From: Incurvaria masculella
Lineage: Eukaryota > Arthropoda > Insecta > Lepidoptera > Incurvariidae
Assembly: GCA_946894095.1 (NCBI GenBank)
Contig: OX335655.1
Location: 11,780,001-11,844,000 of the forward strand
Length of the DNA: 64,000 nt
Direction: 5' to 3'
Position numbers and translations under genes: made by a program. The notes beneath the pieces were generated by a model, which was given only the letters and a program-made list of their open reading frames with translations, did no database searches and was not told where the DNA came from. Position 1 is the first letter of the stretch, and each line of letters begins with the position of its first letter. This document shows, in pieces, positions 35,085 to 48,900 of the stretch.

Positions 35085-36096
35085 TGCAATTAGTCATCCC
35101 CAAATCTAAGATCAAAGAAGTTCTTCGATGACTACATGATGGAACTTTAGATGGCCAGTTGGGAATGAAGAAAACGCTTCTGAAGATACGACAACGGTTC
35201 TGCTGGATCAATCGTCGCAATGATGTAGAAGGTTGGTGCTGCAAATGCAAGTCTTGCAGCGCTGTCAAAGGGCCTCAAACACGGAGCAAGGAAGCTTTAA
35301 AACTCTACGATGTTGGAGCTCCGTGGGAGAGAATTGCTGTTGATGTGGCTGGCCCTTATCCCCCGACTAATAACGGCAACCGTTACTTTATGTTTATGAT
35401 AGATTATTTTACTAAGTGACCTGAGGTATTTGCCCTAGGTACCAAATCAGGAAGCGATCACGGTTGTACAAAAATTGGTCCATGAAGTTTTTTGTCACTT
35501 CTGAGTACCTCTCGAGATACACACTGATCAAGGCAGAGATTTGGAATCCCGAGTGTTTCAAAAGTCATGTCAATTAGTGGGAATACAGGACGACCCCATA
35601 CCACCCACACTCAGATAGAATGATTGAATTATTTAATCAGATATTGAAAAGACGCTTGGCCACATTAGTAGAAGAACATAAAAAGGGTTGGGACTAGTGT
35701 ATACCTCTCTTTCTGTTTTCTTACCAAACGACTGTGCATGATAGCGTAGATGAAACTCCAAACTTTGAAAGGATGTCCACCGGAGGCATCTCGTAGTGTA
35801 ACAGTTGTACGTGTCAGGTCTGCGAGGGAAAATTGACAGTTTATAAACATGTCAGAGAGATTGGTCTATAAGCAAGCGAACGGATGAAAAGACGTTACGA
35901 CTGTAGGGCTAATGGCAACGTATTTGAAGAAGGATCATTCGTTTGGCTACATAATCCTTTATGGGAGCCAAAATGGGAAGGTACCTATACAGCAGTGACT
36001 AACAACAATGACGTGAAATATCGTATCCACCGGATTGATAGATGTCAGGCTAAGATTGTACACGTAGATCGTCTGGCCCTAGATAGTCCGACCTAG
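35085..36096 (+). pseudogene. Ty3/gypsy-type retrotransposon integrase remnant
   Basis: Conceptual translation shows the parts of a retroelement integrase in order: an N-terminal zinc-binding region ending in CCKCKSC (about 35239), the first catalytic Asp in ERIAVDVAGPY (about 35335), a HTDQG-type block with the second Asp (about 35521), an RMIELFNQ..L block with the Glu (about 35618), and a C-terminal KWEGTYTA segment (35970). The frame is broken repeatedly: a stop at 35417-35419 just after YFTK, further stops and frameshifts at 35480-35640, and another break near 35880. No LTRs, gag, protease or reverse transcriptase were found, so this is a 5'-truncated dead copy. It may be one of the older insertions here. 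Confidence 0.8.
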
Positions 36097-36839
36097 CATG
36101 CGCGCGCAACGCGCAGTAGATCCTATTTCTATGGTCTGGCCAGATACCACGAAGACATTTATGCTCGAGACGAGTATAACTAATGAAGGGGCAGTGTTAC
36201 GCGCGCGCCATCTGGTAAATTCTAATATGGTCTTATTTTTAATATTGTCCAATAAATTGAAAACATCGAGAGCGCCCACAAACAAAAAAAATATAGCACT
36301 GACATGTGAATTATCCCTATTATATACGTCAAACCTTGCAATTTTTAAGATATAATTCACCATGGCTACGACTCAGTAAGTTGAATCTAAATATGTTCAC
36401 TTTTGCATTCTTTGGTCACACGAATAAATAATTTTCGTATCATTATCTCTTTAATCATGAATGGTAGGCAGATCACACGGACAATGCTGTTGACGCAGCG
36501 AGCATGAAAGGACGGGAGTGGCTATAGAAACTCATTCTAATGGCGGCAGCGTAACCTAGAATGAGTGGAAAAGTTTTAACTGTACCTAGTAATTGTAGTG
36601 ATAGTCGAGAACACAAATCATAGTTTAGCGGCGCGCGGCTGGCTGGCTATGCAAACTCGGAATTGGCGTGTATTCAAAACGGCCAAAACGTTTTGCCCGA
36701 CCTTTCTGCCGTCTACTAAGGGAGGCGAACACGAAAAGTTCCTGAGTAGACCCGCTGTAGCGTTTGTGAATGGGATGGGGGCATACACCCACATAATTAA
36801 ACATATTATGTGTGGTCACTATTCTGTGGTGTGTTGCAG
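36097..36839. other. Upstream flank of the SLC13 gene; any 5' non-coding exon not identified
   Basis: A dispersed repeat (GAAAGGACGGGAGTGGC..TGGCGGCAGCGTA, 36506-36552) recurs inverted at 40946-40993. No TATA or initiator could be assigned with confidence. Confidence 0.4.
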
Positions 36840-36969
36840 GGATGCCCCGATGTCCGTCGGCGCGAAGGCCTGCATGTTCTTCAAGTCTTATTGGCGCGGG
36901 ATTGTGGTCGTCGTGACGCCTACTCTGAGTATTGCCTTGGTCTTGGGCGCCAGCAAGGGCTTGCCATCC
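36840..36969 (+). CDS. SLC13 exon 1 (first recognised coding exon)
   Basis: It follows TGTGTTGCAG and ends at a GTATGT donor (phase 0). ATG at 36850 gives MSVGAKACMFFKSYWRGIVV. The first membrane segment starts here. The acceptor implies an upstream, probably non-coding, exon. Confidence 0.8.
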
Positions 36970-39900
36970 GTATGTATTAGTTGCTGCCAAGCCGTTGGAT
37001 AAATTCGAATCAATTAAGTTCAGGAATTTTTTAAATAAAACACAAACAGTCGTATTCAGAGTGAACCTGTCAAAACTTAGCACGGGATTAACACCGGACT
37101 AACCGTACAAAAAACCGGTTTAGTCCGGGCATTTTCCGCATATTAAAATTAGTCAGCCCACTCTGAATACGGCTGAAACAAATAAAGTTACGAAACAAAT
37201 GTTTTCTATCGGCATTCACAATAGTCTCCCATTACAACTAACTGTAGTGTAACTAACTCTAAACAACGATTCAAACTTGGCCCCAACGATAGGAAGCATG
37301 CTTAGTAGTCTTCCGAAGTTCAGCACCGCGGTCACAGCTTGCTTTACCTACCGTGTACCGCCATAATTGAGTTCTATAATAGGTATTCTATCCTTGAGGT
37401 ACGGTCGTTTTGTCTGAAATCTATACACCGGAAATAGAGACAAATTTGAGATCTCTTTCTGTCATGCAGAAGTCAACCATAGAGTAAAAGGGACTTAGGA
37501 ATTCTTTCTCTTTCCAGTGTATACAATTGAGAGGAAACGACCGTACTCGTACAACTTCATCTTGGGGTATGAGATAAAGTCGCAGGGTGCGATAGCGTGG
37601 GGTAACGTTGGAATGAGTTTTTTCGCCAAAAACTCTTGCACAATGAACGAAGAATAGGCCGGCGGGTTGTTTTTTTTATGAAGCCTCCAAAAAAGTTTCT
37701 TCAGAATAACGAACGTAAAAAATAAACGAAGCGCGCCATTAATTTCCCTTCTTCCCAGCCATATTTATGAACGACGCAGTGTTTCCAGTTCCCCAGTTAA
37801 ATCCATATTCCCGGGATTAAATTTCCAAGCTGCTTATGCAGCTAGCCATCTCATACACATCTTCTCGTCTTCGTTCATTCTTCGTCATGAAGCCATAACG
37901 AGAAGTTCTCACAACGAGTAGCTGTCATTATCTCTAAATAAATGTGTACTTACTATATTTTTTTATATGAAGTATGACAGCTACTCTTGGTGAGAACTTC
38001 TCGTGGTCGCTCCGTGAGTAAAATAACCAACGCATCTCTTAAATTAGTTATTGATGGATCTGAAATTGTAATAGCTATTAACAGTGTGTGTTGTAACGCA
38101 GCCGGCTGGGTGGTGCGGAGTGGTACTAGTAGTTATGGCAACATTCTGGGTTACGGAGGCCATGCCGCTCATTACGACCGCCTTAATACCCATCTTCTCG
38201 TTCCCCCTGTGCGGCATCATGGACTCTCACGCTACCTGTACGGCCTACGTCAACGTACGTAAATCTTCCTCCGTTTTTTGAAGGCGAGGGTACTCTCAGT
38301 GGGGTAACACTTGTAATTCATTTTCGCTGGTGACTTACCGGTGAATGTTTACCCTTTTCGCACTCACGGATTGACAGCTACGCGCATGAAACGTTTCTAA
38401 ATGACTATCCTAGTGTTTTCCCTCTCTAATTATTCTGATTAGAGTGCGACGACACAGCTTAAAATTATCAGCGATAATATCTTGCGGAAGCGAAACGTAA
38501 GCGATCCAGATTTATCAGTGAATTAAACTCATTTAGTTCCATGAGCCCTTGCAGGCAGGACGGATATCATTTTTTCTTTCACACTCGGATGAGAATATTT
38601 CATCGGCTACGTAGAAAAAAAAGGTATGAAACCTGAGAAGGTTTCATACCTTTTTTTCACGAGTCATCTTACATTTGTCATGCATACATGATTGCTTGAT
38701 GATAACGAGGACACAGCATAGAATTAGTGCGGATCATATTTAAATGCAAGTTATCGAGGGGTCTACTGTGTGTCACCGGTGACTCACCAGTGAGTCACAA
38801 CACTTTTGTACTCATGAAATGACATTCCCTGGTGTTGTCCCTTTCTAATTAATCTAATTTCATTTCATTTCATTTATTTATTCAACTTCTGGTAGTAAAA
38901 CTACACTAAGTCATGTCACAATTTGATTGATCCGCGGATTCGATCAACCAGTGAAGAAGAACCCGCAAAGAAACTTCACTGGTCTATAAATTATGTTTTT
39001 TTTTTGGTCTTTTTTTTTTTCGTCCACATAAATGATATGACACAATTATGATTTCATACCTAAATGCTACTGCCAAACTTACATTGGTAGAACGGTCTGG
39101 AGCAAAGAACTAAGGACTACGAGGAATTATAATTAGAGTTATAATTATTATAATAATTAGAGTGCGACGAGACTAACATAATATTTAAAGTTTGTTGACA
39201 TCAGGCGAGAGCGCCTCACTTTTATCTGTGACTAACTTGTTTTCGCTTCGTTCTCGTGTTCGGTTCTGTGAAACTCTAAATAGAAAAAAAGATGCCTACT
39301 TTTTTCTGCATAGGGTTTGACAGAACCGAACACGAGATATTCTCGCTTGCGTTTTCCTGAGTAGCCTATTTACATCTGTTACGTTAAGTGCATTTGCGTT
39401 GTAGCCAATCACGATTAATCTAAAATATAAGTAGTTTTTGTTTACTTTTCGCTAATTTAGATCCAAACGTATTTCACTGGGACACTTTTGTTTCTGTTAG
39501 CAGATGTAAAATATGATATTGAATATGCTGTTACTCACATTTCTTACCCAAGAAAATACTTCATGCATGCCAAAATGGCTGGTGCGAGCCTAAATAATTG
39601 AGGATTTCACATCATCGCATTCCATGCATTCGCAACTGGCGATTTCTAGTCTCCACCCATCAGGCTTGAATCATCTCACGCCAGCCTCCTTGCTAGACTT
39701 AGACAATGTCCTAAATTGTTACCTTATGTTTAAGGTAACCCCATAACTCGCAGCACATTTTTGCCATGGTTAGTTCGTTATTCGGCCGTGGTGGATGTGT
39801 GCAGGACACGGTGATAATGTTCCTGGGCAGCCTCTTCTTGGCGTACGCGATCGAGCTGTCCGGTCTGCACGTGCGGCTCGCATTATGCGCTATCCGCCTT

Positions 39901-42900
39901 ATTGGATACTCGCACAATAAGTTAGTAACACCAGTAACAATGAAATGTTTTTGAATACATGTATGTTCATACCGGAAATAGAGACCTATTGTAGGTCCCT
40001 TTCTGGCTTATTGACGTAAAACATAGATAAAAGAGACTTTAGGAATTCTGTGGGACGGAGAGAGAGGAGAGGAGATTAGGAGACTGTGCAACGTCCATAG
40101 CTCGGGTTATAGGAGCCATCTTTAGGGGGTCTATTCGGGAAGCGAACTTTCTCACAATGAATACCTGCGAGAAGCTGTCATTTATATTTTTCAATATAGA
40201 GCATAACAGCTACTCGCAGGTATTCGTTGTGAGAACTTCTCGTGTTCGTTTCATGAGTGTATTCACATAACTGACAAGGTTTAATACGTGGAAAGATAGA
40301 TTGCTTTTCGGTTGCAAAAACTCTTTAAGAATTATGATGTATTTACTAAAAAATGCATGGAAATATCTATTAGTTATGGACTTTGAAATGTTCTGCATCA
40401 AAAATCCAATTTGGAATTCATTTGGGTCACGGGCGTCGACGAAATGTATAGGGATGGTGATTTTAGTTTTTGAAATTTTAAAATGTTTTATCTATGACGA
40501 AAACTTGCAAACTTTTTTAATGGAATCGCCTTATGTATGCACTACCTGTTACAATCTTGTGTTCACCTCAAGGTTAAAAATCGAAAACACATTAATTTAT
40601 TGTATATGGCCATACTGTCATGATGTTAGTCCAACACACGTCATGGGTGGCATGCTAGAGTTTCAACATATTACAGGACTACATTGAACTGGTTGGAAAA
40701 CACGGACAAAAGTTCGTTGCCGCTTTCACCTTATGGAATGCCATCGCATTGCCGGAAATATAAATATGAATACACTGTTGGTAGCGCCGGCGAGTGAGTT
40801 GATTACGAATTATCTCACGTTCTCGAGTTCCAACGACACGTAGAACACGTAAGAACTTCACAGGACGCTATTAAGTGCAACGAACATTTGATGTTGCGCT
40901 TCCTGAAGTCGCAAGCAAACTAGTGGTTTTCCACTAAATCGTGGCTACGCTGCCGCCATACTAATGAGATTCTTTCGCCATTCCCGTCCTTTCTTACTCG
41001 ATTATAAGTGTTGGGAATAATCTCATGTAAGTCTCGGAGATGGCCGATGATAACATTCTTCGGAGGGACGATCTACACATAAGTAATCAATCGCGCCGTC
41101 GTTCATAACAATATTCGTGCCGAATCCGTCTCGCTGCCACCATGATGGTGCCCACCATATTCGCCATACTGCGTGTACTAATATTAATAATGTGCGCAGG
41201 ATCCTGTTTGCGCTGTCGTTCGTGAGGATGTTCGTGTCGATGTGGATCACCAACTTCGCCGCTTCCACCATGATGGTGCACACCATATTCGCCATACTGC
41301 TTGTACTAATATTAACAATGTGCGCAGGATGCTTTTCGCGCTGTCGTTCATGACGATGTTCATGTCTATGTGGATCACCAACACTGCCGCTACCACCATG
41401 ATGATGCCTATAATTTTCGCCATACTCCATGTGCTTGAGGAGGTTGGTTTTCTCAATAATTTACCTTTATTAAGCAATGCTAAAATTGTGCTAGGTATAC
41501 ATGTACGGAGCGCATCACCGTAAACGCTACAAGGCACTGGCATTTGTAAGGAAAACGTATGTCTTTCAAAGTCCAATTTGTGGCGGTTGCGGTGATGCCG
41601 TTTTTGCATAGTTATGTGCAAATATAAAACATCACGCTGTTTCCCCGGAGGGTAGGTAATGACAATAGGGCGTTTCACGGTACGATCGCAGCATTCCTCT
41701 CTTGATTCTTCAAGAGGCATGCTTCTGTTCATGCATGGTCTTTGACCCGTTACTGAACACGATGTCTATGGTCATTGCTAATTCTGTGGTCATGGAGAGG
41801 TCTTATTAGGCACCGCACCTACTTCAGCTCGGTGGTTTTTTTTCTTTCCTCACTCTCACGTTTAACATACACCGTTGCTATACTTTTTACTAAAGAGCCT
41901 GAACTAGGCAAGCAACATTTTAAGATAGCGTACATTTGTAAGATTTAATTTAATTGGAGATGTCTAGCGCAGTTTTGATTTTCTATATACCTTTTTAGAA
42001 ATATACTTAGTAATTAATAGAAAGACAAAGACAATCGTATAGCATTCAATAAAATACAGAATTCGATGAGTATACCAATTTTTATTATATGAAATTATGA
42101 TTTTATGATCATAAGGTATTTTCGTAATACTTTTCTATCCAGAAAAGTATTAATCATCGTATTTTCAGAATAAGGATTACAAATAAGTAAAGCATTATTG
42201 TCTAATACATAATATTTTTGGCAAAGCAAGCGTCGATATTTGTTAATTGCTTGGTTTTAAATGTAATGTAATTTGTAATTTACAAAATTTTATAATGACA
42301 TGTTTTAAATTATTTTATTTCTCGTGCTTTAAATGATTAGGATGAATGAATGAATGAATACCCATGTCCTTTCACTTCTCTACAGCATCCTTAATGATCC
42401 CAATGCTCCCTCGTACCTTCGAAATCGGTTTTCATATCTTTGCTCACATGATCTCCCACTTAGATCGACCGGCTCTTCGGTACTGGCAATTCCCTCGCAC
42501 TCCTTTACAATGCACGCTGCGAGGCAGTGGAATCAGCTACCTCCCCAATTACGAAAGAACCCCGCACAAATCGTATGGGAATTGGCTCCCGGTCAAATTG
42601 GCTGAAATTTGGATATGTTGTTCGTTTCGGCATCCTGAACAAAAGTCTCAATGGGCACAAAGTCAATATCGTCTTTTGGCCACCAGTTTTCGACTCAGCA
42701 AGCTCAAAAACATATATTTACATATGGGTTTCATCCACTTTAGCTGTCAAATGCTGTTTGACAGTTAGTTGACAACTGTCAACTGTCTATATCATCTTTT
42801 GGACATCAGTTTTGAACTCAGAAAGCTCAAAAACGTATATTGACATGTGGGTTGCATCCATTTTGGTTGTAAAATGCTGTTTGACAGTTAGTTGACAGCT

Positions 42901-45900
42901 GTCAACTGTCATTATTGTCTTTTGGCCATCAGTTTTGAACTCAGCAACCTCAAAAACCTACATTCACATGTGGATTTTATCGATTTTGTTTATTTCTCGC
43001 TGTTTGACAGCTAGTTGACAACTAATTGACAGCTGTCAACTGTCAATATTGTCGTATTGACATTGGATTTGAATTTAGCCCCCTCAAAAACATGAGAGGG
43101 TACTTTTTCCTCAGCGTAGCAAATACTAAACTGCCAGGAGATCGCCGTTTTGAGTAGTAAATAATGGTCAACCCGTGGAGCTTTGGAGCCCCGTAGCGGC
43201 CAAAATAAGCAAAATTGGGCTTTGTGCCCATTGAGACTTTTGTTCAGGATGCCGAAACGAACAACATATCCAAATTTCAGCCAATTTGACCGGGAGCCAA
43301 TTCCCATACGATTTGTGCGGGGTTCTTTCCCCTCTATTAATGTTTTCAAAAAAGATCTTAAAGCTTATTTTCTTTCTTTATGATTTATTGAATTTTCTCC
43401 CTCATACTTTTAAGTTTGTCAGAATTTTTTTTTAATTTCTTTTGCCAATATTTTTTTTCCTTTTAATTATATTGTATTACGTATCAGCTTTTATTTGTTT
43501 TTATAATATATATAAGGTGAGTTTATAATAATCTACAAGCCTTATAGGGTTAATTCAGTATCTGATATAGAACAACTTTTGCTAAGAATGTAGGTATGTA
43601 GATTTTTTTGGTCCATTTTAATTTTTGAAAAAATTTAAACAGTATGTTTTTTCCCAGTATTGTAAACAACTTTTGCGAAGAAACTATGCACCTATCTGTA
43701 ATGGTTTCCAAGAATATAATTTATTAAAGTGCACTAACTCTTCAACTACCTAATTAAAAATATAGGTCAACCACGGGGCATTGACCCGACCGTGACCCAC
43801 TGACACAAGACAATTCTCCGCCGCCGCCGCCGCGTGCGCAGACAGAAGCCCCGCCGCCCCATCTCCCCCTCCGCCGCCGCCCCTCTCACTGAAGGGCGTT
43901 TGTTTTCGTTTTGAAAGCAATTAGTATGTCAAGGTCCATGGCGCGCATCGGACCTAAGTATTGCACGTGAGTGAATTTAAGTGAAGCGAGTGCTGATCGG
44001 GCGAAAAAGGACATGCATGCTTGTGTACATACCTACATTAGAGTCGCGCCGACCAAATCCATAGCTCGGCGCGGCGTACGTCAGCGTGGGAAGGAGGCAA
44101 AACTATTCGGGTAGGTAAAATAGACTCTGCCGCCGCGCGCCGCCTCCGCGCCTCCGGCCGGCGCGGCAGCGGTGCAGCGGAAACCATTACCGATAGGTAC
44201 ATAATTTCTTCGCAAAAGTTGTTGACAATACTGGGAAGAATGTAATGTATAAATTTCTCAAAAATCAAAATGGAACAAAAAAAATTACATACCTACATTC
44301 TTAGCAAAAGTTGTTCTATATCAGATACTGAATCAACCCTAAAAGGCTTGTAGATTATTAAACTCACCTTATATATGTAGTATTTAGTATTTATTTATTG
44401 ATATCTATGTAGTTGTATTTATGTACAGATATATAAGTTATATATTTAGGTTTAAGTATAGTGTGTATTTGTTGTATATTGTGTAGGAATTATGTTTCCT
44501 CTAAAGCTATTTCTCCATAGTTACTACTCGCACTACTGCTCACGATACCCAAAGGTAGACTGGTAGAAAATGCCTCCGGCATTTAGTTGTACCTTTTGCC
44601 CGAGTTTTTTTAGTGCAATAAACTTATACACATAAATAAATAAATAAAATAAATTTGGGAGTTTATTGATCACTTTAATTTCGCATTAATATCCATGAAA
44701 ATTAGTTATCAATTAATTTATGTATTGTGTTTCATTCTGTAGAGTATTGACAGATATGACAGATCGATACTTAGGTCGACTACATGCCATCTGTCGTTAT
44801 AAATAAGCAGTATTCTTCCTTGATTCTTCAGGCTCGTTTTCTCGGAACCCAAATGCTTCACTTACCCCTTTTGCATTAGCTCTATTTGTATGATTTCAGC
44901 AAGGCTTGGGAACGCTGTATGAATACGTTGGGGAAACCAGGGTACCATCTAGAATTGCCGTCTGTTACTTTTGCACGGCTGCATTTTCATCTTCTATTGG
45001 TGAGTAAATAGGCCCATACCAATCATGTTAAAAAGTAATGGACTAATGTGATAAAAAAAATTATTGCATGTTACGAAAAAATAATAATTGATAAAAAAAT
45101 ATTAAGAAAATAATAAACATACAAGGCCGCACGGCCTTAATTACTTAGCCCTAGAACTGTACTATAGAAGGCAGTGCTCTGTGGAACTTATATCTGCTGG
45201 CGCATATATGGTCTTGCGTGGAGTACTGCACACATTTGTGGGGCGGCCAGTTCAGCACCTGCTTGGCTCCTTGGGGGATCTTTCACGGACTTTTCGCAAA
45301 CTTCCGAACGCTACACAGTCGTGCGTAATTCACGCTTGCAGTATATTTTCAGCTAAATTTATTTATTAAATCAGCAGTCATATGGTAGTAAACTATACTT
45401 GAAAGTGTCATTACAATTTGGTAATTACAATTTGGGCGTAACTCTATGTGTAAAAAGCCCTTGTCATAATATTAAGTAAAATATTAGATTATTAACACAA
45501 AAATAGATAAAAATACGTAAATAATATTTTGGTGTACAGTGATCTCGACATAATATTTAGTACGATGTCGAAAAAAAAATTATGAAAAATATTCAGGTAT
45601 AAAGAACCCTGGTCAGAATATCTATTATAATCTGCATTAGTCATATTTTTACATTCATATTAAAAATTATTTAAAAGAAAAATTAAATATGAATACCTAT
45701 CTTATGTACTATTCTAAACGGCAACATCATAGAAAAGAAGTTTGTCCATTAACGCTTAATTTATGGTATACTAGGCTTTTTTTATTAAAATGTTTTTAAC
45801 CTTAAATTTAAAAGTATTTCTAGACTTCTAATTTCCGTAGGGAGTTTATTATAAAATCGAACGCTATTACAAATGAAACTCTTCGAAATGTTGGTCAGTC

Positions 45901-48900
45901 TGCGCCTAATACATTTGATTTTCTGGTGTTTGTTTGCATAGGAATTAATTGTGAGACTGCCGATCATTTTTCTTACGTAAAGTATAATATGATACACATA
46001 TTTACTAGCTAACGTCATAATGCCTAAATCACTAAAAGTGTCTCATGAATCTTTAGCTTTCATATTAAAATATTTAAAATGGTATTTTACTAATGGTGAT
46101 CTAACTGATCAATCAGGATGTGACTCTGCTAACGCAAAATAGCGCAAGCTTCGCCAGGCGCACGCTAGAACTGTCATCTGTCACTCGTGAATACCAATTT
46201 GCGAATTCCACTCTAACCTGCACCAGTATTTCCGTTAGTGTCCGTTTTTACCCACGCAGAGTCCGTGAATGTCTCTCCAGGACTCGTCGGGCCGTGCGAA
46301 TTTATATCACTGCTCACAGCCACAATCGCACGATATCAAATCCTAACGAATTTGAGCAGACTTATTGTCAGAGCCTGGCCTAGCTACCTCGGAAATGCCT
46401 TGGTATGTATCGAGAGTGGTTATTCTAGGCCGAGAATTGTCTAACAAGACTAACAAACGGCGTAAAGCCTTCGTTATTTCAGAATACAAGTGCACACGAT
46501 CAGAGAACTACAGATAAACACGCTTAATGACAGCTCGATGATAGCCATTTGACAGCGTACATAAGACACCCACGGTGTAACGGCCATGGTTACGCTCAAC
46601 TGCCAGGTGGTGCGCTCTCAACTGTGCCCGCTTTGTACGATCTGTGTGCGGTTTAGAGTAACGTCCCTTATGTCAAAATGATGTTCACGGGAGTGAATTT
46701 GAGCGATTCGGAACGGCCGCCCGTGTACGTTTACATTGCTGCAATCTCTGCAATATACGCATTTCGAACGGGGAGTGTCAAATTGTGCCAGAGGTTGGAA
46801 ACAATTCCGTCCACAGACTATATGTTCCTTGTGTCATATTTATATACTCTTTGCCGTCCGTTTTATTCAAAGAAAAAAAAAAGTTATATTGTTGTTCACA
46901 AAAATAAGGATCCTTCGCGTTCCATGGCTAACCGCATGAGCTATGCCCAAATGGAGCGGCTGTATGACGAGGTAGAGAGGCAAAAATGGCCAACGCTGTC
47001 AAGAACGGGCATCATAGCCAGAATACTCTTATAACAGTTTTTGGACGGGTAAGCTGGGACCCTAAATGCGATCGGCGATGGATCTGCTCGGGATGGGGAG
47101 TAGTTCGGACGCGTAAGACACGTTTGCAGCATAATTTTGTCACTGGTATCAATAGGCATGCATGGCTTATTTCAATATAACACGTTCAATGCCAAGGTTC
47201 CAGCCTTAAGGTGGCCCAACCCGGCGGGACTAACTCATTCGCGGGCACAGTACAAAACCGTGCTGTTGCGCTCTGGGACCTTCTCTGTTTTAAAGAAAAA
47301 GACAGGCTCCGTGATGAGGAAGATGCAACATGTCCACAAAAAAGACAATGTGCATAGTGTATTATTTGGTAAGATTTACGATTTAGCTACAAGTAAACCA
47401 CGACCGCTGTAGTCAAAAATGTAACAAAATCCAAATAGGTTATAAATCTTGATTAAATAAGCTATGTGTGATGACTAATCTTTTTAAGATGTTCTTACTT
47501 TATCATTGCGTAATCCACCTCCAAAGTTATTGTATAAAACGCGCGAAAAATTCGAACTTTCGGACCTTATAACTTAGAAACCAAAAACAATTTTACCATG
47601 CCAACGGTCATCAGACATATAGTTCGATCAAATAAAGCCATTTTGATCAAAATTTGGGATCTCTGGCAAGAAATATGGGCATGATCTTCTTTCCCCGTTT
47701 GTATGGGGAGTTGAGCGGGTTGGGTCACCTTAAGACTACGGTCGCGTTTCCTTTTTCCGCCGAGAGTACTGTCAATCTTACATCCTTCCGATTCTTTACT
47801 TACCTCTCCTGATATTTGGCGGTAGTATTTTAACTCACCGCACGATGCAAGCTGTGTCCTAGCTAATTTTCTGTAGTTCAACGTTCGGGATACGTTTTTG
47901 CGAGATAACCTCGACCAAACTGATTGTGTTCATATGGAAGCGTCATAGATGTAAGACACATTAATGATAGTTAGGTGTGTATGTTGAAGAGGCATGTTGG
48001 CCCAGAGCAACATGTGCACCATCGAACCATCGGTTTGCAAATCATTCAGATACCTGTGGCGAAGAATATGTAATACATACTGCGTCCTGTGGTACCCGGC
48101 AGTAAGTAATGCACATCGGATGTTGGCAAGAGGCAATCCGCTAGTTTTGGTTTTGGCATTGCCGCAGTCACATCCTGTGATTGAGTACCTGTGTGCTACG
48201 TGCAAGAGAGATGATGCTTTACTAAGTCGAAACTAGCCGAATATCCCTTCCTACATCCAATGTGCATTGTTTTCCGCTGGATACTTTAGGTTGTCTATAA
48301 GTTGGAGTTAAAAGTTAAATAAACATTAAAATTTTAGTAAAAAATATGCTAATATCAGTTTTTTTAGGTAAACTGTTAAATTGACCTAATATAATGAATT
48401 GAAACTTTCAAAATATGGTGTGAAAAAGGAACTTTTCATCCATACAAAATATTTACCTATATATGTATTTACCAAAATATTATTAAATTTTGCTTCATTT
48501 TTTTTAAAGTCTATGGCAGCTTGTAATGGAATTTGTGCAAGTAGTTATGCAATGGAGAGTTATTGGTGGATAAGGTGATAGTGGCAGTGTCTAAACATTG
48601 CTCTTGGTCGATGCCATCTGTGCCCTGTCCACATATAAAAAATCAGAAGTTGTGTCATAACATTTATACTCTCGGCCAGGCCCCAGCCAGGAAGGCAAGA
48701 AGAAAGAAATGAATTATATTAAATTATAATGGATTATAATGTGATAAAAATGGGAAATTGTCTATTTCATTTGCTGAATCACTGTTGGATAGTGATGTTT
48801 GTTTCTGAATGGACAGCACCTTTTTTTTGGTATCTAATGGTTTCAATGGTCGACAGGTGGGATCGGCACATTAGTTGGCACCGGAACTAATCTCGCTTTT

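Larger units (their letters stand above)
42354..44652 (+). mobile_element. LINE 3' end in SLC13 intron 4, broken by two fold-back elements
   Basis: The frame at 42354-42560 encodes the C-terminal part of a non-LTR reverse transcriptase (..LPLRSTGSSVLAIP, AARQWNQLPPQLRK), and 43331-43381 encodes its last residues (SINVFKKDLKAYFLSL, stop). The two are separated by an inserted inverted-repeat element. The 3' UTR resumes after a second inserted element and ends GTGCAATAAACTTATACACA then an (AAAT)n tail at about 44632-44652. That tail is typical of CR1/Jockey-like insect LINEs. 5'-truncated and inactive. Confidence 0.7.

Noticed and set aside
36625..37083. 152-codon minus-strand ORF overlapping SLC13 exon 1
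   Set aside because: It is antisense to an exon with strong family support and runs into a MITE.
41247..41732. 161-codon minus-strand ORF with His-rich repeats
   Set aside because: It is the antisense shadow of the tandemly repeated exon 4.
47567..47881. 104-codon minus-strand ORF
   Set aside because: Half of it is the TTAAGGTGG MITE read backwards; no homologous protein sense.
47930..48205. Minus-strand frame with CDCGNAKT, reminiscent of the zinc-finger tail of some LINE reverse transcriptases
   Set aside because: Only a few residues fit and the remaining cysteine and histidine pattern is absent.
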